Shown here piece after piece: positions 1-12,137 of a stretch of 64,000 nt of DNA; the first letter of the stretch is position 1, and every line of letters begins with the position of its first letter. Source of the DNA: Boesenbergia rotunda. Lineage: Eukaryota > Streptophyta > Magnoliopsida > Zingiberales > Zingiberaceae. Location of the stretch: assembly GCA_024364735.1 (NCBI GenBank), contig JAGFNQ010000706.1, forward strand, positions 98,504-162,503. Reading direction: 5' to 3'. The translations under genes were made by a program, and so were the position numbers. A model generated the notes under the pieces. That model saw only the letters and a program-made list of their open reading frames with translations, ran no database searches and was not told where the DNA came from.

Positions 1-2
1 AG

Positions 3-104
3 CCTCCGGACCAACCCTCGTGGGATTTCACTGGCATCAGGGATGAGGGCTTATCAGTTATTTCTGCGCTTCAGGCACAGAGATTGCTATCTCACGGTTG
101 TCAG
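3..104 (+). pseudogene. Ty3/gypsy chromovirus pol fragment (protease-RT junction)
   Basis: An uninterrupted 34-codon frame runs into the assembly gap. It contains the motif ISALQAQRLLSHGCQ, which I recognise from the linker between protease and reverse transcriptase of plant chromovirus pol. No start or stop lies inside it and nothing of RT proper survives before the Ns. The next element to the right (from 943) has lost all of pol, so this scrap belongs either to a full-length relative placed upstream or to a collapsed assembly of tandem copies. The assignment rests on one short motif. Confidence 0.6.
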
Positions 105-942
105 NNNNNNNNNNNNNNNNNNNNNNNNNNNNNNNNNNNNNNNNNNNNNNNNNNNNNNNNNNNNNNNNNNNNNNNNNNNNNNNNNNNNNNNNNNNNNNNN
201 NNNNNNNNNNNNNNNNNNNNNNNNNNNNNNNNNNNNNNNNNNNNNNNNNNNNNNNNNNNNNNNNNNNNNNNNNNNNNNNNNNNNNNNNNNNNNNNNNNNN
301 NNNNNNNNNNNNNNNNNNNNNNNNNNNNNNNNNNNNNNNNNNNNNNNNNNNNNNNNNNNNNNNNNNNNNNNNNNNNNNNNNNNNNNNNNNNNNNNNNNNN
401 NNNNNNNNNNNNNNNNNNNNNNNNNNNNNNNNNNNNNNNNNNNNNNNNNNNNNNNNNNNNNNNNNNNNNNNNNNNNNNNNNNNNNNNNNNNNNNNNNNNN
501 NNNNNNNNNNNNNNNNNNNNNNNNNNNNNNNNNNNNNNNNNNNNNNNNNNNNNNNNNNNNNNNNNNNNNNNNNNNNNNNNNNNNNNNNNNNNNNNNNNNN
601 NNNNNNNNNNNNNNNNNNNNNNNNNNNNNNNNNNNNNNNNNNNNNNNNNNNNNNNNNNNNNNNNNNNNNNNNNNNNNNNNNNNNNNNNNNNNNNNNNNNN
701 NNNNNNNNNNNNNNNNNNNNNNNNNNNNNNNNNNNNNNNNNNNNNNNNNNNNNNNNNNNNNNNNNNNNNNNNNNNNNNNNNNNNNNNNNNNNNNNNNNNN
801 NNNNNNNNNNNNNNNNNNNNNNNNNNNNNNNNNNNNNNNNNNNNNNNNNNNNNNNNNNNNNNNNNNNNNNNNNNNNNNNNNNNNNNNNNNNNNNNNNNNN
901 NNNNNNNNNNNNNNNNNNNNNNNNNNNNNNNNNNNNNNNNNN
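105..942. other. assembly gap (run of N)
   Basis: 838 unresolved bases. The gap lies inside or next to a multi-copy LTR retrotransposon, a typical place for assembly failure. The LTR downstream needs about 1.36 kb more than is visible to match its partner, so the true gap is probably longer than the Ns shown. Confidence 0.98.
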
Positions 943-2550
943 TAATTAAATCTATCCTGATACAGGGACTTGATTTGCTTTACGGTTGCGGATTATTATT
1001 GGACGGGTGGTTCTCCCCTTTTTGATACGAACTTCCACTCTTGGAGGCGGGTACCCTTTGACTTATCTGTCTGATATTGTCATTTTGTTATGCATAGACT
1101 GTTATAGATAGCAGTAAGATTATATGCTATCCCTGTTTATTATGCCTGTTCTGGATACTTGTTGTTTATCCCTGAGTTATTATGCCTGTTCTGGATACAT
1201 GTGGTTTATCCCTGAGTTATTATGTTGTAGTTCCATACAGTCTCAGGTATTGCCATATCTATATGTATGCTTAGAGATCGTGTTGTACCTCTTGCATTTG
1301 ACCTTGAGGGATCTGTAGTTTCCAACCAGCATACCTTGTAGGTTACCTGCATTTCCTGTTATAGGATTTCAGACTGAGACTTAGTATACTGAGGACTTGG
1401 GGAGGGAGGTATGTGTATCTATCATACACCATCCTTGCATTGTTGCATGCCGGCGATCAGCGACTCCCTTGTGGTTGAGCCTAATCGTCTTCCGGTACAT
1501 GATATGCGCACACGGCCACTCATGGGTTAGTGGATATCGTAGGATGTGTGCATTTGCCCTGTATTACTCCGTTCGGCCACTATTTGGAGGGTGAGCGCGG
1601 GCATGGTAGCAGCCAGGGGTCCCTTCTCGTACTGAGCCACGAGGAGATGAGAGCTTGACTCCCCCATTGCTTGGGGTAGGAGCGGAGTCTCCACCAGCAT
1701 CCTGTCCACCCGGTCACTTAGGAGCAGTGATGACATCGTACAGGTTGTCACAGCTCTACCCACGCGGACGTCGCAGACGATGATCCTGACTGGGACTAGG
1801 GGGTGACACATGTCATTGCACCATGTGCATACTTTGCATCGTGCATTGTTTGCTGCACTTGATTTCTGCACTTGTTTGACATGCATATTCTGGAGACTGT
1901 TATCTGAGATTATATGTCTTTTGGTATTCTACTGGTATTTATTACCCTCTTTATAGGTTAGATGGATTCAGGTATGTATCTACCCAGTATTTTCAGTTCC
2001 AGTCTTTCCCTACTGTTGATATGAGACTGTATTAGTTGAATTCTTATTGTTAGTATAACTTTCTATGCATATTTGTTGAGTATTCGCTGAGTTATGGACT
2101 CACCCCATTGCCATACATTTTTATTTCAGGTTGATGCCTGCCAGGAGAGCCCTAGCCGCCAGTCCCCAGCTCGAGAGGAGCTCTGTTTTGTTTTAGTTTG
2201 TGTTGATTTACGGTTATGGACCCTATGTTATATACTTTGCTTCCGTTGTCATGTTTCGAACATGTATTCATGTTTTATTCGATGGGATTGTACTTTTGAG
2301 TCCTATGTTGGACTTCGTGGGGTTTTGGTTTTGTTCCTGCCCCCTGGCAGCTCAGGTGAATTCGTGCTTTGGTTTTTCGATAGTTATAATCATATAACTA
2401 TTGTTTCTGCATGGATTTGAGGCCTGAGGCCATTTAATTGCGTGGTTGTGCTATTTATATCTGTGTGTTTGTGTAAATTGTCCGCCGGACAGGGGAGGTG
2501 CTGTCCGATTTTCTATTGGATCAGCGGCTCTTCGGTCTCGGGGCGTGACA
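943..2550 (+). repeat. 5' LTR (3' portion) of gag-only Ty3 element
   Basis: It is near-identical to 6771-8380, the end of the 3' LTR. By eye I count roughly 30-35 differences over 1.6 kb, about 2 percent. It ends in GGGCGTGACA, nine bases before a tRNA-iMet primer-binding site. The left part of the LTR is lost in the gap. Small ORFs here recur in the partner LTR only because the two LTRs are copies; I do not regard them as genes. Confidence 0.9.
1141..1220 (+). repeat. 40-bp tandem duplication inside LTR
   Basis: Two head-to-tail 40-bp units each start TATGCCTGTTCTGGATAC and differ at a few bases. The same pair is in the 3' LTR at 6967-7046, so the duplication predates the last insertion. 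Confidence 0.85.
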
Positions 2551-2775
2551 ATTTATTTTTGGTATCGGAGCGTAGGTTTCGGATACTTTCGGGACTTGTG
2601 GATTTTCGGTGTTTATCTGATACCAATTTATTTTTGGTATCAGAGCGTAGGTTTCGATGCCTACGTGTTTTACGGGATTTTCGGGGTTTATCTGATACCA
2701 ATTTATTTTTGGTATTTTTGGTATCAAACCCAGTATGCGGGATACCATCGATTCGTGGATTTCTCGGTATTTAAA
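2551..2775 (+). repeat. 75-bp tandem repeat carrying primer-binding sites
   Basis: The units start at 2551, 2626 and 2701, exactly 75 bp apart, each opening ATTTATTTTTGGTAT. Unit 1 holds TGGTATCGGAGC (2560-2571), unit 2 the canonical plant tRNA-iMet primer-binding site TGGTATCAGAGC (2635-2646), and unit 3 a decayed version. The site next to the LTR is the expected functional one, but the second matches tRNA-iMet better. Confidence 0.9.
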
Positions 2776-2973
2776 TCTGACACTGTACTGGTAGGTGTCG
2801 GAGCTCGGGTTTGATGTTATTCATCCGAGTACATTACGGATTTTTAAGGCCGTGGTTGCGTTGCGGCGGCAATTTGGGACTTGGCAGCGACAGGACTTCT
2901 CCAGGCAGCAAATAGGTAATTTAAGGTTAGCCTTTTGGTTTTGGTTTTAATATTCGTAAATAATTTAACAGGT

Positions 2974-4737
2974 ATGACGCGAGATGCTCATATTCCTGCA
3001 CCGAGACGTGGTCGGGGACGGCCACCTAAGGGGACTTTAGAGCCCTCGGCTGTAGAGCCATCTGAGAGAACCATTGATAGAGAGCCTGATAGTCGAGGTT
3101 AGACTCCGCAGGCCATCCAGAGAGGTCAAGGTTCCCCGACTCAGAGGGTCCCTACTCCCTTCCCATCAGCAGTCACTACTGCCCCTCCTGCTGTGTCTAC
3201 TCCGGTAGTATTCACCGTGTCAGCAGCCGTACCACTGCCGACCCATTCAGTACCGGTAGGATCTGCATCGATGTTCCCTGCGGTTCCATCAGAGACATCT
3301 ATTCCGACGCATCCCGCAGTTACCTCGGTAGTACCTGCCCCGGTTATCCCTACTACACCCTCGGAGACGCCTATACTTGCTCTGATGTACTCTACAGTTC
3401 CCCCAGCAGCACCGGGTCTGTATTATCAGACTATGTCATCAGCAGTACCGGCACCATCGTATTCTACTGCACCCCCGACTATGACTACTGCAGCGTATCC
3501 CCCTACTCGGACTACGATGCAGGCCCCGGTGCTCCCTTCAGTTCCACCGGCATGTGTGGCCCCTGGATTTCCTACTATACCTACGGTACCACCTGGGGTG
3601 TCCACCCCGATCATGCCTACGGCTCCTTCTATGATTCCTGCCCCAGGATGTTCCACCGCGCCTCCTGCGGCACTTGCTCTTACCGATGGTGTTAGAGATC
3701 GAGCCCGGATTCCGATGTTGGCGGCGTCCGTAAAGGGCCGATTCACTTTATTCCAGGGAGGACCGGATCCAGCTGCGGCCCGAGAGTGGATCAGGACACT
3801 TGAGAGTACTTTTCGTTATCTGACGTGTTCAGAATGGGAGAAGGCTGAGTTGGTTATTTATCATCTGCGAGATCAGGCGTATGCCTGGTGGACTATGCAG
3901 CAGACCGTTATTGGCGAGGAGTATGTCACATGGGACACATTCCGGGAGGCATTTGAGGCGAGATACCTTCCAGTAGCGTTCCGCATGGCTAGACAACAGG
4001 ATTTCATGTTTCTCAAGCAGGGAGACTTATCAGTGCTGGAGTATGAGGCGGAGTTTACCCGCCTATCAGAGTATTGCCCTCACTTGGTTGCAAACGACAT
4101 GGAGAGGATGACTCAGTTTCATCAGGGTTTAGCGGCATACATTCAGACTCGTATATCAGGATTTGTCCCGACCTCCTATCGAGAGGCATTAGAGCGAGCG
4201 CTCATTATTGAGATGACTCAGCACAGACTGTTTGGGGGTAAAGAGAAAGGGAAACAGACTGTATCGGACTCAGCTCAGACTCAGCAGCCGCAGACTACTG
4301 GACAGAAGCGCGGCAGCCAGGGTCAGTTCGCTCAGGGCACCTCTGAGGCATCGTCCAGACCCCAGAAGTCAGGTCGTTCTTCGGCGGGATCCTTTCGATC
4401 TCCTCAGCAGAATCAGGAGAGATCTACTGATGGATCATACTGTGTACAGTGTGGTTCTCGGGAGCATATTAGGGCGGATTGCCCACTTGAGCATTCTGTT
4501 TGCTACTATTGTAAGCTACCAGGGCATATTAGGCGAGATTGTGCGCTGAAAGCACAGCATGAGGGTACGAGAGCTACTGGGCAGAGCGGGCAGATGAGTC
4601 AGTCAGGATCTCATAGGGGAGGGTATAGGACACAGTTTTTTTCCGTCAGCCGCAGTCCGCCCCTCCAGCACCTGTCTACTATATGCCAGGATATGAGGCT
4701 TGCTACACCTCGGCTGTATCGCCGAGTTCAGCATTAG
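2974..4737 (+). pseudogene. gag: Ty3/gypsy gag polyprotein (broken)
   Basis: Gag packages the retrotransposon RNA in cytoplasmic virus-like particles. The frame opens at ATG 2974 with a basic AT-hook-like stretch RGRGRPPKG, hits an in-frame TAG at 3100-3102, and reopens in the same frame to 4737. A Pro/Thr/Ala-rich region (about 3193-3690) is followed by the retrotransposon gag domain (about 3770-4230; motifs AREWIRTLES, AYAWW, EFTRLSEYCP). Two CCHC zinc knuckles follow near 4441-4540 (CVQCGSREHIRADC and CYYCKLPGHIRRDC). An indel in a T run near 4637 shifts the frame so that the downstream Pro/Gln-rich tail is read in another frame. The gag type fits the chromovirus group. TAG could derive from CAG by one transition. 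Confidence 0.88.
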
Positions 4738-5105
4738 GATCTCAGCGACAGTGTATTCCTCCGCATCAGGATTATCCACCGTATCAGCCGCAGTCTCCGC
4801 TGCAGTATCAACCACTGCCACAGCCGCAGCAGTACCTGGCGGTGCCACAGCCACAGCAGTACCCGGCAGTACCACCCCCACCTCCGGAGATGGGACGAGC
4901 GTATCAGCCGCAGTCTCAGCGGCAGTATCAGCCACTGCCACAGCCGCATCAGTACCTGGCGGTGCCACATCCACAGCAGTACCTGGCAGTACCACCCCCA
5001 TCGCCGGAGACGGGACGAGCGTATGCGACCACCAGAGAGGAGGCACCGCAGACCCAAGGAGCGACTTTTCGCGGTATGATGTTCGTTTATTTACTTGTCA
5101 ATTAA
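4650..5105 (+). pseudogene. Pro/Gln-rich gag C-terminal tail, frameshifted
   Basis: In the frame after the T-run indel the sequence encodes a tail rich in Tyr, Pro and Gln with repeats such as QQYLAVP and QPQYQPLP. It then gives RAYATTREEAPQ, which resembles the gag-protease linker of plant chromoviruses. Coding homology stops soon after 5060 and a stop follows at 5103. No protease, RT, RNase H or integrase follows. Two long imperfect repeats (about 4780-4895 and 4900-5015) make up most of the region. Confidence 0.75.
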
Positions 5106-5398
5106 GATAGAGATAATCGGAATCAGTAACGTTTTATGCTTATTGCAGATACTTATAGATGGAGTCTAGGATGACCCTACTGGTTGGAGAGATGTTGGTT
5201 ATTAACCAATGGTCACGGGAGACCACTGGTTTCAGTAGGACGTTACCCTACTCGGAAACTTATGGTTAGTTTCCGTATAGTAGTTACACGATATAGGGGT
5301 TAGTATGTATGGTTAGATTTCGTTCAGCATATTACTAGCTATATGTTGTTAGTACCTGTTGTGGGTGATAAACGAAATTTGGGGACCAAATTTTTATT

Positions 5399-5410
5399 AG
5401 TGGGGGAGGA
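5399..5410 (+). promoter_or_regulatory. polypurine tract
   Basis: AGTGGGGGAGGA directly precedes the 3' LTR start TGTTAAATCC. This is the plus-strand DNA priming site expected just inside a 3' LTR. Confidence 0.9.
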
Positions 5411-8380
5411 TGTTAAATCCAACACTTTTGATTAGGTTCCGGAAATTTTTGGAGAATTACCGGATAGGTTCCAGGGCTTCCGAGTACTTGGACACAAACT
5501 TAGGGACCAATATGAATTAAAACTAATAATTACAAGGGTTAATGAGTACCAAACATTAAACCTAAGGGTGGTCTTGCAATTAGACGAAAATTGGGTGGAC
5601 TTAAATGCAAAAGGGGCAAGTTATAAGGGGCTATTAGGGCTTAAGGTTTCGCCGCACACCTCGCTGCCCGATCGAAGCCAACAGCCGCCACCACACTTGA
5701 TTCCTTCGTCCCCCTCCTCGATCGGCACCGGCGAGGAACTCCGGCGCAGCTTCCACAATCTCCTTCTCCTGTTCAGCGACGGCCGTCGGTTGATCCTCCT
5801 TAGGCGGGGGTGGCCCTATCACGGTGGAAGTCGGCAACCTAACTCGTCCCCTCTTTTGGCTTGGATCGGATCGGAGAAGGTACCCCTCGTCGTCGTGCCT
5901 AGCCTAGGTCTCAGCCTCTCTATCGATTGGAGGCAACGGGATTGGGAAGAAGATTCCCGTGTGTTCCATTTCGGAGCAATTGGACGTGGGCAGTGGAGCT
6001 TCGACGAAGCTATCGGAGGTAAGAAGTCTCTAGATTAACCAGAGTAGCTAGGTTTTGATCCGAACATGCTTAATTGCGTTGTTCCTGCTGCGAAGCTGAA
6101 GGAGTAGAGCTGCGGAGTCGAGCCCTACATTGATTCTTGTGTGTGGTGGCAGGACCAATTCGATATTGGATTTGGGTTTCACGGTTTGTTCTCGGATTCA
6201 ACTTACTGTGTGATTCAGTTGTGGAGTTGTAGAAGATCCCTGCCGTGAGTTTCTTAAGGTGAGCTCTTCTTGTTCAGATTTAGTTTTCTGCACCCATGAT
6301 ACTCTGTGAGCTAAATTGAGATTTGAATGGGTTGCCCTGTGGTTTACTGATCAGATTCACAGATCTTCTTCCTTTGGGTTGTTTTGCCGGATTGGAGCAA
6401 AGAGGTTGTCGGCAACACAAAACCAGGTAAGGATGGGGTTATTGCAGTATGGATTTGGATGAATCCTAGTATGATAATGTGCTAATCCTGGACTACTAAT
6501 CTTATGTCTTTACCGTGGACTCCATGTGTGGGATTGGATTTGTGGTGTTATGGAGTTAATTAGTAACTTAAATGTAATTGGGGATCTTTCCATTTAATTA
6601 GAGGTAATTAAAATGGAAGGGGAAACTAGAGGTTAAATGTAGACTAAACCTAATCCTAAACGAATAAGGGTTTAATCATTTAATCAAGTTAATTAAATGA
6701 AATGCGAGGATTAGGTTAACCCTAATATGAGTTAGGGACTTGTTAGCTAGCTACTATTTTTGTAATAGCTAATTAAATCTATCCCTGATACAGGGACTTG
6801 ATTTGCTTTACGGTTGCGGATTATATTGGACGGGTGGTTCTCCCCTTTTGATACGAACTTCCACTCTTGGAGGCGGGTACCCTTTGACTTATCTGTCTGA
6901 TATTGTCATTTTGTTATGCATAGACTGTTATAGATAGCAGTAAGATTATATGCTATCCCTGTTTATTATGCCTGTTCTGGATACTTGTTGTTTATCCCTG
7001 AGTTATTATGCCTGTTCTGGATACATGTGGTTTATCCCTGAGTTATTATGTTGTAGTTCCATACAGTCTCAGGTATTGCCATATCTATATGTATGCTTAG
7101 AGATCGTGTTGTACCTCTTGCATTTGACCTTGAGGGATCTGTAGTTTCCAACCAGCATACCTTGTAGGTTACCTGCATTTCCTGTTATAGGATTTCAGAC
7201 TGAGACTTAGTATACTGAGGACTTGGGGAGGGAGGTATGTGTATCTATCATACACCATCCTTGCATTGTTGCATGCCGGCGATCAGCGACTCCCTTGTGG
7301 TTGAGCCTAATCGTCTTCCGGTACATGATATGCGCACACTACCACTCATGAGTTAGTGGATACCGTAGGATGTACGCATTTGCCCTGTATTGCTCCGTTC
7401 GGCCACTATTTGGAGGGTGAGCGCGGGCGTGGTAGCAGCCAGGGGTCCCTTCTCGTACTGAGCCACGAGGAGATGAGAGCTTGACTCCCCCATTGCTTGG
7501 GGTAGGAGCGGAGTCTCCACCAGCATCCTGTCCACCCGGTCACTTAGGAGCAGTGATGGCAGGGTTCGTACAGGTTGTCACAGCTCTACCCACGCGGACG
7601 TCGCGGACGATGATCCTGACTGGGACTAGGGGGTGACACATGTCATTGCACCATGTGCATACTTTGCATCGTGCATTGTTTGCTGCACTTGATTTCTGCA
7701 CTTGTTTGACATGCATATTCTGGAGACTGTTATCTGAGATTATATGTCTTTTGGTATTCCACTGGTATTTATTACCCTCTTTACAGGTTAGATGGATTCA
7801 GGTATGTATCTACCCAGTATTTTCAGTTCCAGTCTTTCCCTACTGTTGATATGAGACTGTATTAGTTGAACTCTTATTGTTAATATAACTTTCTATGCAT
7901 ATCTGTTGGGTATTCGCTGAGTTATGGACTCACCCCATTGCCATACATTTTTATTTCAGGTTGATACCTGCCAGGAGAGCCCTAGCCGCCAGTCCCCAGC
8001 TCGAGAGGAGCTCTGTTTTGTTTTAGTTTGTGTTGATTTACGGTTATGGACCCTATGTTATATACTTTGCTTCCGTTGTCATGTTTCGAACATGTATTCA
8101 TGTTTTATTCGATGGGATTGTACTTTTGAGTCCTATGTTGGACTTCGTGGGGTTTTGGTTTTGTTCCTGCCCCCTGGCAGCTCAGGTGAGTTCGTGCTTT
8201 GGTTTTTCGATAGTTATAATCATATAACTGTTGTTTCTACATGGATTTGAGGCCTAAGGCCATTTAACTACGTGGTTGTGCTATTTATATCTGTGTGTTT
8301 GTGTAAAATGTCCGCCGGACAGGGGAGGTGCTGTCCGATTTTCTATTGGATCAGCGGCTCCTGGGTCTCGGGGCGTGACA
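5411..8380 (+). repeat. 3' LTR of gag-only Ty3 element (2970 bp)
   Basis: It starts TGTTAAATCC and ends GGGCGTGACA (TG...CA). Its last 1.6 kb matches 943-2550. The first part (about 5640-6030) is GC-rich and reads as an open 156-codon frame (5568-6038) with no family I recognise; it is more likely LTR leader than a gene. The possible target duplication TTACA (8381-8385) cannot be checked because the left end is missing. Confidence 0.92.
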
Positions 8381-9901
8381 TTACATATCACATATATGTA
8401 ATTATCACTTTATGCTATCAACTAATTGAATGTTTGCATAAATCATTGGGTTGTTAACTCATTAACAAGTATGCAACAATATACATAGCACCCAACTGCA
8501 CCTCTCTTTACATCAACCTTGGCTGTGGCACAACAAATCGATGGTCCAAGCTTAAGGCTGACCCATTAATCAAGAAATAGTTTTAATATGGTTGGAGCTC
8601 ATTCAACCGTTTAGTTAGGCTTGGATGTGTCCAACAACCAAAACTAAGGATTGACATCTGACTCCAACTATATTTATCATAAACTAATTCCATGGTTTGA
8701 ACATGTTGAGGTTTAAGCCGGGCATGGATGTGTCCATCAACCCAAACGAGAAACAAAACTCAGGTTCTAACCATATTAATGGAAGGTGTTGGCCTTAATA
8801 TTTTGTAAGGGGTTTTGGGTCTCCTCCTTTTTTTTTCTAAGCACATTCATGACATATAATTATGTCATGTACTAACGATTTCCTTAATAAAGTATGTATG
8901 TGACTTAATTTATCAAGTCTCATTAATTGAATTAGGAATCGGATTTCCTAATTCTAATTTCATACTTTATTCAAGGAATTGTTTTGGGAAACAATTTCCT
9001 AAATTGTCATAATCAATTTCGGAAATAATATGTTTAAGACTTTGATTTCTCTAAATCAAATCTTATTAAATTAAGAGACAGATTCCCTTAATTCAAACAC
9101 ATATTATTTTCATGAAAATCTTATTTAAGAAAACTGTATAGGAAACTATTTTCCTAATTAATTTTGGAGACAACAATATGTAAGAGTATCACCTCTTAAA
9201 TCAAATAAGGAAATTATCGTTTGAGAATCACCTCAAAATTTCCAAGATTTGATTACATATTTTACTTATGGATTTATTAATTTCAACAAATTATTTTCTT
9301 TGGGTGGCTCCCTGAGGCTCAGATACCAAAAAAAAGGAATTTGTTGTAAATCTAATTTGGTCCGCTCCCCGAGGCGTAACCAAATTAAACATGACAATTT
9401 TATTCAAAATAGGAAATTAAATTACAACAACTAACTTTAATTTGGACGGCTCCCCGAGGCTCAATCCAAAATAAAGAATTTTGTTAATAATTTAAAACCA
9501 ATTCGAATTTAATTGTCAATTAATAATCCATAGATTTGTCTAGACTTTCTTGAAAGAAAGTGCCCAAAATTGCGAGATTTCATAATAGGTTTTCAGAATA
9601 ATTGTAAGTTTCTGGTACAAAGAAAACTTACATATTTCCAAAATTGGAAAAATTTCAAAATAGGAAATTTCCAAAATTAGAAAGTTTCCAAAAATGGGAA
9701 GTTTTCACAATTATCATAAAATATCAGAAACTAGGATATTTCAAAAGTTTGCGAAATTTCATGAGGATTTCCAAACTTTGAAATTCCTAAATCTAAAATT
9801 TATCATAATTGAAAAGTTTCCATAATTGGAAAATTTTCCAAATTGAGATCATGACAAAGTTTTCCGCAAAACAATTATATGATTATGTCGAACACTAACC
9901 A
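8381..9901 (-). mobile_element. leader region of minus-strand LTR element, no ORF
   Basis: AT-rich sequence lies between the inserted Ty3 element and a minus-strand primer-binding site. I find no credible coding region. Three copies of a GC-rich motif close to GGCTCCCCGAGGCTCA (about 9305, 9363 and 9449) stand out from the AT background. By position this is the 5' leader of the element whose 5' LTR is 9915-12137. Confidence 0.65.
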
Positions 9902-9913
9902 GCTCTGATACCA
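9902..9913 (-). promoter_or_regulatory. tRNA-iMet primer-binding site (minus)
   Basis: GCTCTGATACCA is the exact reverse complement of the plant initiator-Met primer-binding site TGGTATCAGAGC. It lies one base from the end of the LTR, which sets the orientation and LTR boundary. Confidence 0.93.
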
Positions 9914-9914
9914 C

Positions 9915-12137
9915 TGTTGGGACCGGGTGCATGTTGACATGGATGCGGGTTCGTAATTTTAAATTTTATTACGTGCAGCGGAAGACTTAGCATAAATAAT
10001 TTCTCAAATTATTTTAACCATACATCTAGCATGCAACCTTATATTGTGTAGACATCATCATAAATTAAAATTTTGCAGAAAGTAAACTAATTTACTTGAT
10101 ACCTCGCGTAACTCGAAGTAAGGGACGAGATCCAACCGTAGCGTCCCTTGGAAGCTCCGCCTCTATTTGCGTCCACGTCGAGTTTTCTTCGGGATGACTT
10201 CGCAAAGCCACGAGTTTCGTGCCGACAAGAACTACTAGATTCTCCAAAGGCACGACAAGAATACCAAGAGAGAGATGAAAAACTAACCACCAAACGAAGA
10301 ACGGAGTCAAGATTCTGGGAGGAAGGAAGGAGTCGTGCCCGCTTCTTCTTCTTCTTCGGCTTCTTCTTGGTGGTGGAAGCTCACGGCAAAAGGGGAGGGC
10401 TCTAGGGCCGGCGGCACTAGAAGAGGGTGAGGGAGAGAAGGAGAGGGAGAGAGGCTAGGCAAGAATCCTTGATCTCTTGGATTAATTTCCAAGCCTTGTC
10501 TTGGTACCTATATATAGTAGTCTCTTAATCGCCAAGTCTCCTCTTAACGGAATAAATTTTTCATAAGAAATTTATCTTATAAATTTTTCTATGAATTATT
10601 CCGTTATGCTAAGTTTTTATTATAACTTAATTTATAATAAAAACAACCATGTCTCCCCTTTTATCATGGAAAGAAATTTCTTTATATAAATTTCTTTATC
10701 ATGGTAAATCAATCCATTATTGATTTTATAAAATAAAATAAACCAATCCAAGGTTTATTTTAATTTCCATGAAAAATAAATCTCTTTATATAAATTTCTT
10801 TATATAAATTTCTTTATACAAATTTCATTATCCATAATTTTATAAGACAAACCACGCGCGGTTTATTTTATAAATTTGAACCAAACAACTTGGTTCTTCC
10901 CTCTTATTGTGGCTGGCCAAACAAAGAGGGTGGGGACCCTCTTTGGCCGGCCAAACCCAAGCCCCGATCTCACGAATTAAACTCATTTAATTCGTTCAAT
11001 AAGTCTTCAAAAGACTTAGCCATTTTATGCTTTCGATGCGTCTCTGAAAAAATTCAGATTCGACTTATCTCTCTTGATCGGAAAATCCAATTTTCAACTC
11101 GTTTTAAATCCCTCGGATTACTCATAGTGCGTGTGACTAAATAGGCTTTCGATTTATGTTGGCCGTCTATAATTAACCAATTATAGAACGATCATGAGTG
11201 GCACCTAGTAGTATATCATGATCCCCAATTAATCGAAAGATCAACGGTTGACCTCAGAAACTATTCTGAAACCCTTCAACAGCTTTAATGAATCATGCCT
11301 CATTCCCTTCACCATCTTATACCCACTTGGTTCAGGACACGGTCTATGTGTGGCAGTCCCCACTAGGCTGACTACGTCACACCTAGCCCAAGTAATGTCT
11401 TTCTCGTCCAACGGATTCTAATTACTCTCATGTTTCTGAGAGATTCATACTCGGAACATGTGATGCTCTGGACAGAGGCTTCGAGTAACAATCCGACGAT
11501 AGGCCTTGGGTATACATCTCGCAAGGAGTGGTGAATCCTTTGTAGACTGTTCAAACATCTTCGGGCACTTCGGCTTATACCCAATCATCCTGGGTCCACA
11601 CCTCCTTGGAGATGCTTGCTTAAGATGTCAAAGTATAAGTCTTCATGACCAAGATGACTTAAACACCGCAAGTCAAAGGAACATCGCACTTAAGCTGCAG
11701 TAAGAACTTCATTGACATATCTATATGTATATTACCATATGAAGTTTTACAGCCAGTCACTCCAATGAACTAGTTCCCTTAACTAGCATTCATGTTTATC
11801 TCCGGACATCCCAATGTCACCAGCCAGTGAGAATCAGCTGATTAGAGAATAACCCATGCTAGTCTCAACAGAATTGATAGTGTCCATATTTATCAATTCA
11901 TCGACTAGGGACAATTTTAATACTTCACAATTGCATATGTAGAGATAATCACTAGTTATGAATTCATCATAAATTCTCTCATGCTGTGAATTGTATTGCG
12001 GACATTCAGTAAATGAGTTTAAGATCTCAATCAAATACACGAACATGTATACTCAAATAGTGAATATTCATTTATTAAAGTAAATGATTACAATCATAAG
12101 GCGATTGCCTTAGGACACTTCTCTCATATTACTAACA
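9915..12137 (-). repeat. 5' LTR of minus-strand LTR retrotransposon (2223 bp)
   Basis: On the plus strand it starts TGTTGGGACC and ends TACTAACA, giving TGTTAG...CCAACA termini in element orientation. It abuts the primer-binding site on one side and interrupts an Athila-type gag on the other. A TATA-like TATATATAG near 10508 fits a minus-strand promoter. The second LTR is not in the window. ORFs inside are GC-rich leader and not convincing genes. Confidence 0.85.

Larger units (their letters stand above)
943..8380 (+). mobile_element. gag-only Ty3/gypsy LTR retrotransposon (TR-GAG type)
   Basis: Long LTRs of about 3 kb, a tRNA-iMet primer-binding site, gag and a polypurine tract are present, but the 2.86-kb interior has no pol. 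Elements that keep only gag between LTRs are known as TR-GAG and depend on relatives for enzymes. Gag here is also broken, so this copy could move only with all proteins supplied in trans. It is the youngest visible layer of the nest, inserted into the leader of the element at 8381-12137. Confidence 0.88.

Noticed and set aside
2094..2420. 108-codon ORF conserved at 2094 and 7924, and similar ORF pairs at 1124/6950
   Set aside because: They are conserved only because the two LTRs are recent copies of one sequence; no domain and no start context.
4603..5110. Overlapping plus and minus ORFs rich in Ser/Thr/Ala or Arg/Leu/Trp
   Set aside because: Shadow frames of the Pro/Gln-rich gag tail, kept open by the repetitive, stop-poor sequence.
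5568..6038. 156-codon ORF in the 3' LTR as a possible captured gene
   Set aside because: No recognisable domain and GC-rich leader composition; the 5' LTR copy is in the gap so conservation cannot be tested.
9902..9913. tRNA-Met matches considered as tRNA genes (also 2635, 47111, 61337)
   Set aside because: Only the 12-base 3' end complement is present, in the position of a primer-binding site; no cloverleaf.
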